A DNA stretch of 64,000 nt from the NCBI RefSeq assembly GCF_001723175.1, contig NC_064653.1:2666001-2730000 (forward strand), given 5' to 3'. Of this stretch, positions 13,787 to 24,272 are shown one piece after another. This DNA is from Penicillium oxalicum. Lineage: Eukaryota; Ascomycota; Eurotiomycetes; Eurotiales; Aspergillaceae. The notes beneath the pieces were generated by a model. That model was not told the origin of the DNA. It was given only the letters and a program-made list of their open reading frames with translations, and searched no databases. Position numbers and translations under genes: made by a program. Numbering within the stretch: the first letter of the stretch is position 1; every line of letters begins with the position of its first letter.

Positions 13787-14919
13787 AGACGAGCAGGCTC
13801 ACCCCCGCCTGACGCGAGACGGTTCTGGTAGCGATCCCACGAAAGAAAGGGGTCGCTCTCGTTCCTCGCATGGATCACCTTCTATGTCCCAAACACTCCT
13901 ATGGTTCGAACTCATCAATGTACTATATCAATACTTATGGCCATATATGGGCAAGATGCCCAAACTCGATCTTCCTCGACTCTCGACGGCTTCAATGTCC
14001 AACTGCCCCACATGCGCCCTGCTTCACTTCTCCACCGTCATGTATTAATGCTTATTCTTCACCTGCTCCTTTTGTCTGGTCGTCTCGCGACCCCGTGGCT
14101 GCCTTGGACCCGCAGCCGGTGTCAAAAAAAAACCGTCATTGCTACTTTCATAGACTCCTATTCGGCTATTATTGACTTCGACTCATGTGGTTGGCATTGC
14201 TTTTTTTTTCTCCTTCGAGGCGTCTTTGGTGTCCAACGATCCTACTTTTACATTTATTACTCTCCCCTCGACGCTGTGTGGTTTTCCAGCCAGTTCTGTT
14301 CTCTCTTTGTTGGAGGTTTCTCAATGGAACCCGTTCGCTGCTCCGCGTCATTGCAGTGAATCCACCGGTTTGAAGAAAGGTGCATTATGGTATTTGTGAA
14401 TATAGTTCCTAGTGAAAATTTTCTTTATTGAACCCAACTGCATCAGGCGCTTGCCAATTCCCACGTAATCTTAATATTAGTTTCTGTTCTTTTCTTCTGG
14501 TGCTTTCAAACCTCATGTCTTTCCCTCGCCAGGTGCCAGCACTGGTCTCTGAGCTCGGGCAGTATGTATATATAAATTGAAGACGATATCAATTGGATCA
14601 TGCGTAGGCAAGCAGTCCCCGATCTCAGATTAGACTTGAACATACGTAACCGGTGAGCAAAGTCCGATCTGCCTGTGGCTTCCGGTTCGTCTTGGAAACT
14701 GCCGGCCAAGCAAATACTGGGCCCATCCACTGTGGCTCACATACTGCACATCTCAAGTACTTAGTTCAGAGCTGAGCATTATTGCCGCCATGAGTCATGT
14801 GGAATATTAAATTTCATGTCTAAAAAAAGCGCTGACAAAATTCAAATATCGCCGTAGCACACAGGAGGTGAACCCCATAATTCCTTTTCAAATGTCATTC
14901 ATGTCGTCTGATCCGTAAA
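13787..14919. other. Convergent intergenic region, T-rich
   Basis: This is the 3' flank of TIM44 (+) and SGT2 (-). The stretch from about 13900 to 14420 is rich in T and C on the plus strand and open in several frames, but none reads like a protein. I see no RNA gene. Confidence 0.45.
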
Positions 14920-16093
14920 CTACTGGCCTCGGCCAGCACCCCCACCACCCATCATGTTACGGGCCCTATGAGAATCTGATTAGCGGGCCGCAAAAAAGAC
15001 CCAAAAGGGAAAAGAAGAATCTTACATCTCAGCGATGCTGGGGTCGCTCATCAGACTAGACATGTCGGGCATGCCACCGCCTCCACCCTGACCGAAGCTC
15101 TCGGCCATTTGACGCAGTCGAGGGTTGCTCATCAAGTTGCTGAGCATGTCGGGGTTGCTCATGAGATTTTGAGCCATGCTGGCAAACATGGGGTTGCTCA
15201 TCATAGAGCCCAAGTCGGGCATGCCGCCGCCACCACCGCCGCCACCACCAAGCATGCTAGCCAGCGAAGAAAGATCAGGCATGCCACCGGCGCCACGGGA
15301 TGCGCCGGGAGCCGTGTCCAGATCCTCCGCGGGGGGCTCGGTAGAACGACTGCCCTCCTCGATCTTCTTCTTGCAGGTCTCCAGACCGCGCTTCATGGCC
15401 TCACTGCCACCAGTACCTTCCGCCTCAATCCCCTTCTCGTAAGCTTCCTTCGCAGCGTGGTAGTCACCCATGTCGAATCGGGCGAGACCCAGACGGCTCC
15501 AGGCCTTCGAATACTTGGGGTCGACGGCGACAGCGATCTCAGCATCATCGGCGGCCTTGCTGTGCTGACCAGACGCGGAGTATGCGGCAGCACGGTTGGA
15601 CAAATAAATTGGGTTTGAGGGAGCGATTTGCAGCGCCTTGGTGTACGCCTCGATCGCTCCGGCGTAGTCCTTCTTGGCCATCAAGGCATTGCCCTCCGAC
15701 TTCATCTGGTCCGACTCGGGAGTGGGAGCACCGGCCTTGGGCTTTTGCTCTTGCGATTCCTGAGGGGCCGTGCCAGTCGACTGAGGGGTCGACTTGCTGC
15801 GAAGCTTCTCGTAGACGCTGTAGATGCTAGCCAGCGATTGGCCACCCACGGCATCCTTCACAGCAGCTTCGTCAGTTGGGTCCACTTTGAATGTGTCGGC
15901 AATGCAGGACTGAGCAATCTCGATAGACTCAGCATCGTCGGCGGTCAGAGTGCCGTCCTTCAGACTGGCGCCGAGGAAGTCGATGATGGCCAAAGCCAAG
16001 CGCTTTTTGCTATCTGTTGGAGCCTGCAAGCAGGGTGGTAATGTTCGCATTAGGATGTGTATCGGTCAAGAAGGAAGAGTGCAGCCATACCAT
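14920..16093 (-). CDS. SGT2: Small glutamine-rich TPR co-chaperone Sgt2
   Basis: Sgt2 receives newly made tail-anchored membrane proteins and passes them to the Get4/Get5-Get3 pathway; it also binds Hsp70/Hsp90-type chaperones. Three exons join in frame: 16093-16091, 16023-15026 and 14965-14920, giving 348 aa. The first coding exon is only the ATG, followed by a 67-nt intron; an in-frame ATG at 16050 inside that intron is an alternative start. The N-terminus (SKKRLALAIIDFLGASLKDG) matches the Sgt2 dimerisation domain that binds Get5. Three TPR motifs span about residues 120-225. The tail is rich in Gly and Met, with repeated MSNPxM/L motifs typical of the hydrophobic substrate-binding domain. 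It is divergent from RIC1 and convergent with TIM44. Confidence 0.93.
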
Positions 16094-16390
16094 TGTGATC
16101 TTGATAATCCGAGTCTTGAGATGGAGTCAGACAAGAGGGGCTGCTCGATAGCTCGGAGGAGGAAAAATGGCAATGCGGGGGGAGAGCTTCCGCACGTGAT
16201 GAGGTCTACTATCCCCCCCGTCGGGTCCAGACTCCGGACTTTGACTGTTGCCTCGCGATCAGAGCGTCTTGTTGGAACGACGTCCCCGGTCGTGGAGCTT
16301 GAGTTTACACTGGGACAATCCTTGGAGCGCAATGACTCCCTTTGAGCTTCAGGGTCGGTCTTAGTATCCCTATCAGCCTCGACCCGAGCC
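16094..16390. promoter_or_regulatory. Shared divergent promoter of SGT2 and RIC1
   Basis: The 297 bases between the two starts must serve both genes. No clear TATA box or named factor site stands out to me. Confidence 0.5.
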
Positions 16391-19300
16391 ATGTACTGGC
16401 CCAATGGTGTACCCCGGGTCTATGCGGTCAATGGCCCCAACATTGCCCCAGTCGCGGACGCCGCGGACTGTCCTGACAGGAACATTGTGCCAGAAAATGT
16501 TCCAAGCAATCTAGCCGTTAAGGAATCGCACCATGACGCACTATCTGATGATACCCCAGAAAGTCAAAGTCATGATTCGAACTCCAAAGGTCCCACGACA
16601 AGTCCGAGTGCTTCAGAATGGCAGCACGAAGCTATCCATGGCCTTTGCGTTTCGCGGTCAGGTCACATCTTTGCAACCATGGCCGAGTCTTCGGTTTCTC
16701 TCTGGCAAACGAGGGTATGATCTCTGTTATATCAGCTTTGCCTTCTAACAGGGCACAAGTATGGCCGTGAGCTAAATTTGTATTCTAGCCTACGGTAGTC
16801 GTGGCCGTGATAGCTCGATCCGCGTCATCTTTACAGACATATGGACCTAATGTCTCGGTGCTCATGCACCCAGACTCGACCATATTGGTCTTGCAAACTC
16901 GTAATGGGTACCTCCTCACTTACTCGCTTGCCTTTGACGCTGCTACGCGCGTTTACCAACAAATGTTTGATCATTCTACCCATCCGCGTCGACAGCAGCT
17001 GGCTCATTTTGCGGCGGTTGAAGACGCGAACGTTGTAGGTGATATCCATGTCAGTTTTCGAATGGCAATCAAGATTGAGTCTGGAATTGTCAGGGCGCTG
17101 GCACTGGATCAAGAACTTGTGGTTGCTACTGTCAAGCCCGCTGCGATCCAGTGCATTCGCTGGGCTTCAGAAGCTAGTGTAACGCAGACCAGATCTGAAA
17201 TGCTAAACCGAATACTCAATGTCTCCAAAAAAGTCATTATAGTGGACATGGTCTACGACCGGGCCATGAATCTTCTCATTTGGCTTACCAGCAACGGCCA
17301 GGCGTACGCCGTTCAGCGAGTACCCGACAGCCAGGAGCAATCGGACGGGCCGCAAAAACTCTTCCAGGGCCATTGCTTTCATGACCCTAAAACTGATGGC
17401 GAAGGGGCCGTCAAGGTGGCGGTAAATGCTCGTTTCTCTCTATTAACAGTCAGCTGCGCGAACGGCGAAGTCCTTGTCTATACTGCCAAAGACTATACAG
17501 GAAACGTTCCCCTGTCACAAAAGCTGGCTGTTCCTGCATCTCCCGCCGCGACAGGGGCCATCACATTCATGAGCTATTCTCCCGACGGCTATTGCCTTTT
17601 TGCGGGCTACGAAAATGGTTGGACAACCTGGAGTGTGTTCGGAAAACCCGGCGGTAATAGCTTCCCTGTCGACCCTACATTGGCAAAGTCCAACGATGAA
17701 GACTGGCTTACGGGCGTCACCAACGGTTGCTGGATTGGTGGCGGCTCGGACATTATTCTGTCGGCGAAGAATGATCGGCGCCTCTGGATTTTGGAAACTG
17801 CTCGGAGTGCCTTGACTGGATGCTTCTCTGCCGCGAACCTGGCGCGCGGCTTGCTGCAAACCGGAACTGAGTTCATCTTATATCGAGGGCACGATTTGCC
17901 GGATTTGATGACGATATCTGGCAAAGACTCGCTTTGGCATCACGCTCAGTATCCTCCGGCTTATCTTCATTCGCAATGGCCCATCCGCTCCTGTGTGGTA
18001 TCACAGGATGGGCGGTATGTCGCGATCGCAGGTCGACGTGGCCTAGCACATTACAGTGTCAACAGTGGCCGATGGAAGGTCTTTGAGGACTCGATTGCGG
18101 AAAACTCATTCGCGGTTCGAGGAGGCATGTGTTGGTACGGCCATATCCTGATTGCGGCTGTTGAAAGCGATGGCTCATACGAGGTATGTGCGGCAAAATC
18201 TCTAGCTTGGACTCTTTCTGCCTCGATGCTAATGAGGGACCCATAGTTACGGCTTTATTCGCGTGAGGATAAGCTGTCCAAGAGTTCTATCATGCATATC
18301 GAATATCTTCCCTCTCCGGTGGTATTCATTGGCCCGTCGGGAGAAGACTCACTGTTAGTCTACACCTATGACAATATTCTCTACCACTACATCATCAATT
18401 CCACACACAGCAAGATCAGTTTGGTTCCGGTCGGTCAGATCGCTTTCAACGGCATTGTCAGGGCGCCCACGCGAGTTCGCGCAATCAGCTGGGTTCTGCC
18501 AGAGGAGCAGATGCGTGAGTACCACCCTTATTTATCCAGCTTTCCATCTTTCAAATGTCATCTAACAACCTCTTTGAACAGGTAACGGTGATCCTTCTCA
18601 AGACGTCAGAGTGGCCTCGGTACTTCTTCTAGTCGATGGCAATCTCGTTCTTCTTCAACCTACAGTGACAGATTTGGGTGATCTCAAATACGATATGCGG
18701 GTAATCTCCCATGACGTGGAGTACTACATTTTGATGCGAGACCAGCTTTCGTTCAATTTTTCATCCCAGGTCGACGAGCCTATACCCTCAAGTCCTTCTG
18801 CAGACATGGCTCTAGAGCCATCTTATAGCAACCTTTCCCTCCGTGACTCTTTGTGGATGTTTCGGGGGAAGGACCTCCTTGCCTGGGACGACGTTCAAGA
18901 CATCTTGCAGCAAGAGACGGTGCCCACGCCGCTTAGCATTCCCTTGGACTTTTATCCGCTATCTGTCATTCTCAACAAGGGTGTGGTACTCGGCGTGGAA
19001 TCTGAGATGACGCAACGGCGAGACGTGACATTTACTAGTCAAAAATTCGCTATTCGAGTAAGTTCCTGGTCGGGTCTAATTGGCTGCAGTTCCTCTAACC
19101 AAGCTGGTCCAGACCCATCTCTTCCTCCCTTATTTCCTACGATATTGTCTCGTCTATCTAGGAATGCCCGCCGCGGTTTCATTGAGCAGGCATTTTTCGC
19201 ACCTTTCTTACTTCTCCCACGGCCTTGAGATTCTGCTACATCACGTCCTTGACGACGAAGTCGACAACAACAGCCGTGCACACAAGGCTGGTGATTCCAC

Positions 19301-19898
19301 AGTCCCCGAAGAGCCACTCCTGCCCACCGTCATTGCTTTCCTCCAGGCGTCGATTCCCACGCGAGAATATCTTGAAATTGTGGTGCAATGTACACGCAAG
19401 ACGGAGCTGCGCTTTTGGCGCACGCTTTTCACGTATCTTCCTCCGCCGAAAGACCTGTTCGAACAGGCTCTCCGACTTGATTCGCTCAAGACTGCTGTGG
19501 GCTATCTTCTTGTTCTACAGGCATTCGAGGATGAAGAAGAACATGATCATGACGGACACATTGAAGAATATGTCGTGCGCCTGATCGGTCTGGCATCGCA
19601 GAAAGGAGATTGGGAGCTTTGCGGTGAACTAGCCCGCTTTCTTATCGCGCTTGATTCCTCGGGCGAGATGCTCAAACGTGCCGTGAGCCGTGTCGGGTTG
19701 CGCTCGAATTTCCGTCCATCAACTACCGCTGGTCAGTCGGTCCGTCCTAGTTTTAGTTTGAGAACGTCGTCTGCAGCGAGTGTCAAAGGGCTTGGATTGG
19801 CTCTGCCAATTCGCACACCGTCCTGGTCGTCCCTATCTCCGACTCGCTCACTCTCTCCGCGTCAAAATGGTGAAGAAGCGGGGTTTTCTGACAACTGA
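16391..19898 (+). CDS. RIC1: Ric1, subunit of the Ric1-Rgp1 exchange factor for Ypt6/Rab6
   Basis: With Rgp1, Ric1 activates the Golgi GTPase Ypt6 and so supports endosome-to-Golgi retrograde traffic. Five exons join in frame: 16391-16714, 16789-18183, 18247-18514, 18582-19057 and 19113-19898, giving 1,082 aa. The protein starts MYWPNGVPRVYAV, a hallmark of the family. The first half is beta-propeller-like, including FMSYSPDGYCLFAGYENGW and the IRSCVVSQDGRYVAIAGRRG block. The RIC1 domain occupies the second half (HFSHLSYFSHGLEILLHHVL and following). The tail after about residue 980 is Ser-rich and low in complexity. Introns are 74, 63, 67 and 55 nt. Confidence 0.94.
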
Positions 19899-20369
19899 AC
19901 TCGGTCTCCGGCAGTGAACAGCTATGATGTACAATGAGGCCAGCCAAACAGACTCTAATATATTGTCCATATCTCAAATAACATGCATATAAGAGAATTT
20001 CCTGCGCGTAAGATCATTCTTTCTCTCTCCCAGAGCAATTCAACCTGCTTTACCTTGTGAATTTAGTCACGCAGCTTCGTACAGTGGACCTTGAATGAAG
20101 TCTGGAAATCGAGCCTACCTCTGCTCACCATTCGCCCGAAATACTCAAGGGACATGATCAAGCGGCCAACACCTACACCTACTATCCGGCATTTGACTCT
20201 CATTCAGACACCTACAAGCGGGACCCCGCAAAAAACCCTATCAATTCGTAATTTGTATTCTTATTCGCCTTTTCTTTTCTTTTTTCATGTCAACATAAAC
20301 CGTGATCGGGGTATACGCAACCAGCCGGACATCCTGCAAGCAGACACCCACAGGATTCGGATACATTCC
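19899..20369. other. Convergent intergenic spacer
   Basis: This is the 3' flank shared by RIC1 (+) and TMA20 (-). Nothing beyond untranslated-type sequence is visible. Confidence 0.5.
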
Positions 20370-21306
20370 TTAATCCAAGTGTAGTTTCCAAAGCCCATCT
20401 CCCAAGTAATGTCCCTCGTCAATCACCACACCTTTCCCTTTACTCTTGATCTCCTCCGTGCCAACCTTCAGCGCACCAACAAGACAGACCTCCTCCTTGC
20501 CCTCCGCCTTCACCGCAACAACCTGGCCCGCTTCCAGAGCGTGCTCTGCGTCGGGAAGACGACCACCAGGAGATGTCAAACCGGGAGCCATCAGAGTGGC
20601 GCCGGAAAGGACGAAGCGAATAGCGCCGCGGTCGATCTGAACGGTTGGTAGAGCGCTGGGGAAAGCGTGAATGAGACGGAGGTGGGGAATGGGAGGATCG
20701 TCGAAGCGCTGGAAGAAGAGGGGGTTGGAATCTATCGTGTAGAGAGTGGCGCGCTCGGGGCTAAAGTAGGAGGTTAGCTTTCAGATGGTTCGGGAGCTCA
20801 TGTTGTGATTGATCGAGGCACGATGGGGAATGAAGAAGAGAGGGTCTTTGTTGGAGTGGGAATGGAGGGGTCGGGGGGGGATAGGATGGCAGGCCATCGA
20901 CGTACAGCTTGACTGCTTCCAATGAAGCTTTCTTGGGCATGATCTCTTCGATATAAGGCTCGAAACCGGGATAGGTGTCCAGCAGCTTTTGCCGCAAGGC
21001 ACGAGCTGCGGAGGACTTGACCTTGGAGCGGTTGGTGGGGGGAATACTAGAGATGAGATTCCATGTTAGTTCATCCTGCTCATGAGGGATAGAAAAAGGA
21101 GGCTCGTCGGCGCTGGCCCAGAGAAATTGCAGATATAGCCTCCGCGACGGGAGCATATCGTTCTTCTTTTAGGAATGTCGGAGGTGTCGGGTTAAATCCA
21201 GTCGAGCTTGCGGCTGGACGCAACTCCACATTGAGTATGCGGTATCGTGCTTGGCGCATAGAAGGCAACGCTAGGATATGGTCTCAACTCACTCTTTCTT
21301 GAACAT
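20370..21306 (-). CDS. TMA20: Translation machinery-associated protein Tma20 (MCT-1 homologue)
   Basis: Tma20 pairs with Tma22 (MCT-1/DENR) and helps recycle post-termination 40S subunits and reinitiate translation. Three exons join in frame: 21306-21293 (14 nt, MFKK plus two bases), 21046-20906 and 20760-20370, giving 181 aa, the same length as the yeast protein. RSKVKSS and YIEEIMPKK are the conserved N-terminal blocks. The PUA domain follows (about 85-175), with the near-invariant stretch FVLSGATLMAPGLTSPGG, and the C-terminus ends YLGDGLWKLHLD. The first intron, 246 nt, is long for this genome, and the second is 145 nt. Open reading stretches inside both introns are not part of the protein. 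OLA1 lies upstream on the same strand. Confidence 0.94.
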
Positions 21307-21673
21307 GATGCTGGTTGTTGACTTTACTGCACTTTGCTATTGATTGATGGCGGGCAAAGTGGGATGCCGCGGGGAGAGTCACGTGAGTATGTAGCTATTT
21401 GCTCCGTCGAGGTCCCGAAGCGCATTGAAAATCGCATCAGAAAGGAAGATTCAACATTTCGTGGCAGACACATCAGGTTGAATGTAACGATCATCCATGG
21501 GAGCCTCACACTTCGTAAGACCTACGGGTAGATGGAAATCCCTAGTACCATGTGGCTACGTGGTTCACAAGCACTAGGAATAGAGTTACCTTACAAAGCC
21601 TAGACGGACAAAAAGAAACAGTATTGGTCATCGAGGTGAACATGGTATATATCATTATCGTGATGATCCACGT
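21307..21673. other. Intergenic spacer between OLA1 and TMA20
   Basis: About 370 bases hold the TMA20 promoter and the OLA1 3' end. I see no further gene. Confidence 0.5.
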
Positions 21674-23371
21674 CTAAGACTTGGCAGCACCAGCCTTGAT
21701 GAGCATGATATCGCCATCCTCAACCACGTAATCCTTGCCCTTGGTCATGATCTTGCCAGCAGCCTTGACGGCGGCTTCGTCACCAAGCTCCTTGAGGACG
21801 CTGTAGTTGTACACAATGGCTTGGATGAAAGTCTTCTCAAAGTCGGTGTGAATGACACCGGCAGCGCTGGGAGCCTTGGTGCCCTTACGGATGGTCCACT
21901 GGCGAACCTCATCCGCACCGGTGGTGAAGAAGCTGGCCAAGTTCAAAGCCTGACGCATCGTGGTGATGACCTTGGGGAGACCGGAGGCGGTACCCAGCTT
22001 CTTGCACTCCTCGGCGGCCGCTTCGTCACCCAGCTGGGTGAGGCGCTCCTCGAATTGAGCAGAGATGGGCAGAATGGGAGAAGTGGGAGACTTCTCCTTG
22101 ACCCACTCGAACAACTTGGGCAGGTACTTGTTCTTCTTGCGAATGAAGTCCTTCTCACTCAAGTTGACGAGGTAGACGACAGGCTTAGCAGTGAGCAGGA
22201 ACAGAGGGTTGATGACTTCGACCTGGATGACAATTAAAGTCAGCACAACTGTATGGGCAATGGACTTCAAACGAGTGACGTGATATAGCCACAAGGTCTC
22301 CAATGTTTTCTTTTCAGTGCAGTACTTTAATTTCAAGATGCCCTCTAACGTGATTTTTAAAATGAGGGATTCAACGAGCTGGGATTATCGCGCAAGCGCT
22401 TATTCATCATGAAAACATTGGAGCCTTTCCTTTTGAGGGGGGGGGGGGGGGGGGGGATGAACGCGAATAGGGGATAAACGTACCTCCTTGGGGCCCCATT
22501 CACCCTCGCGGATGTCCTTGCCATCCTGAAGCCACTGAAGCACCTTGGCAGTAGTGGCCTCCTCTTCCTTCAGCTTCTTCATCTCCAGCGACTGACCACC
22601 ACGGCGGGTCTGCTTGGAAAGAGCCTCGAGAGCCTTCTCGACAAACTCGATATCCTTGATGCGCAGCTCCTCGCTGATGATGGTCAAGTCACGGACAGGG
22701 TCGACGTCACCCTCGACGTGAATAATCTCAGCATCGTCGAAGCAACGAACAACCTGGAAGATAGCGTCGACAGCGCGAATGTGCGACAAGAAGGAGTTAC
22801 CCAGACCAGCACCGGTGGAGGCACCACGGGTGAGACCGGCGATATCGTACACGGTCAAGTTGGCGGGCACTTGGGACTTGGGCTTGTAATGTTCGCACAG
22901 CCAGTCGAACCGCTCATCGGGGACGATGACGCGGGCCTCTTCAGGGTCAATGGTGGCATATGGGAAATTGGCCGGGTTACCCAAAGAGGACTTGGTGATG
23001 GATTGGAAGAGCGTCGACTTGCCGACATTGGCAAGACCAACCTAGAAGATCACATGGTGAGTGATGCGCCAACAGAGACACTCCAATTGAGAAATGCTGC
23101 AACGAGGATGGAACGCAAGAGAAGAGAGAAAGGAAAAAAGGGGGCGGGCGGGCGGGAGGAGGATTAAATAGTTTTCGTGGAACTAAAAGTGGACTGTGGT
23201 GTGCGAAAGGGCAGAAAAGGGAATAAAATAAAATCGCAAAAAAAATCCGCAAAAGAAATGGCAGAGGAAGCCAAGGTGGGGTCGCTGCTCACATACGATA
23301 CCGCTCTTCAAGTTGTTGCCAGGACGGCCCAGCAGGACCTTCTCTTGCACTTGAGCCTTCTTGGGAGGCAT
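21674..23371 (-). CDS. OLA1: Obg-like ATPase Ola1 (YchF family)
   Basis: Ola1 is a ribosome-associated YchF-type P-loop NTPase that prefers ATP and affects translation and stress responses. Three exons, 23371-23297, 23041-22484 and 22222-21674, give 393 aa, close to the yeast length. The P-loop GLANVGKST falls just after the first intron. The G3 region reads DIAGLTRGAS, and the G4 position reads NLSE rather than NKxD, the known YchF variation linked to ATP preference. A coiled-coil insertion lies around 190-230 and a TGS domain at the C-terminus (about 305-390). The introns are unusually long here (255 and 261 nt), and the second contains a run of 20 G. Upstream lie an E-box and a perfect CRE palindrome. 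Confidence 0.96.
22437..22456. repeat. Poly-G tract in an OLA1 intron
   Basis: A run of about 20 consecutive G (C on the coding strand) sits in the second OLA1 intron, near its donor. Runs this long are hard to sequence, so the exact length is unreliable. Confidence 0.9.
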
Positions 23372-24272
23372 TTTACTGGATTTCTTCTTCTTGCTTGAGT
23401 AGAAGCGACAGAAGAGAGTTGGAAGGTGGGGTGATGAGGAAGAGGAGCAAAGGCGGAAGCGGGCACAAGGAGGGCGCGCGGCAAAAGCAGGTCCAGCTGC
23501 GGATCGGTCAACGATGCGAAGGAAAAAAACGGAAGATGATGGAAGAGACGTGATGGCGGGTGCCCACCGAAAGTGTGGACAGGATCTATCGAGGTGAATT
23601 TGCAAGGAGGAAGGAACCTTATACTGTACAACAGCGAGCAATTGCAATTGAATTGAGCAAGAAATAAAGGTCAATAACCCCCTTCCATCGTGAGGCTTGA
23701 GAAGTTTTTTGCCGGTTCTTTTCCACGTTGACCGCCCACGTGATTATCTAGCCCTGCTGCTGGGGTTGACGTCACGTCGTCACGACGGGGTAGGCCGCTG
23801 GGGAAGAACTAGGACGCTGGAACTGCGTGCCCACTGAGCTGTAAACGATCAGGTTCACGAGACTTGCCAAAGATGCTTAGAGAATATTCGAGACAAGAGT
23901 TCAATTCAGCGCTGGATTGAACAACCAAGCCACTTCAGTGAAATTCAAAAGGTTCGTGGTCTGAAGTAGAGCCTACACCACCCCCATTGTAGGATCCTGG
24001 CTGGAAAAAAAACAATCATGAGTCTTGCGCACGTGAGTATCGAGTGGAAATACACAGCCAAACAAACGACCGACATCTAGACCTCCCTCCAGATGATTGA
24101 AAGCAAGGATTAAACGAGTTATGAGCAATGCAAAACGTCCCTTTTCCCAATTGGAGAGCCTTAAAGCTTTCGAGGACCACCGAGGTATAAACGCCGGACA
24201 CACAGTGAAGATCATCAGGAAAAAAGATAGGGGGAAAAACATTGAAGAAGAATGACTCCAGTGGAAGAGGTT
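23372..24272. other. Intergenic region between HIR1 and OLA1
   Basis: About 900 bases hold the OLA1 promoter (left part) and the HIR1 3' end (right part). Purine-rich sequence on the plus strand at about 23395-23560 is pyrimidine-rich in OLA1 orientation and is probably its transcription start region. No further gene is visible. Confidence 0.5.
23737..23774. promoter_or_regulatory. E-box and CRE palindrome upstream of OLA1
   Basis: CACGTG occupies 23737-23742 and TGACGTCA occupies 23767-23774, some 370-400 bases upstream of the OLA1 start. These are perfect matches to bHLH and ATF/CREB (bZIP) consensus palindromes respectively. Function here is inferred. Confidence 0.45.

Noticed and set aside
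21821..22237. 138-codon frame antisense to OLA1
   Set aside because: A shadow of the conserved OLA1 coding sequence; similar antisense frames over SGT2, the stomatin-like gene and the Vrl1-like gene were rejected for the same reason.
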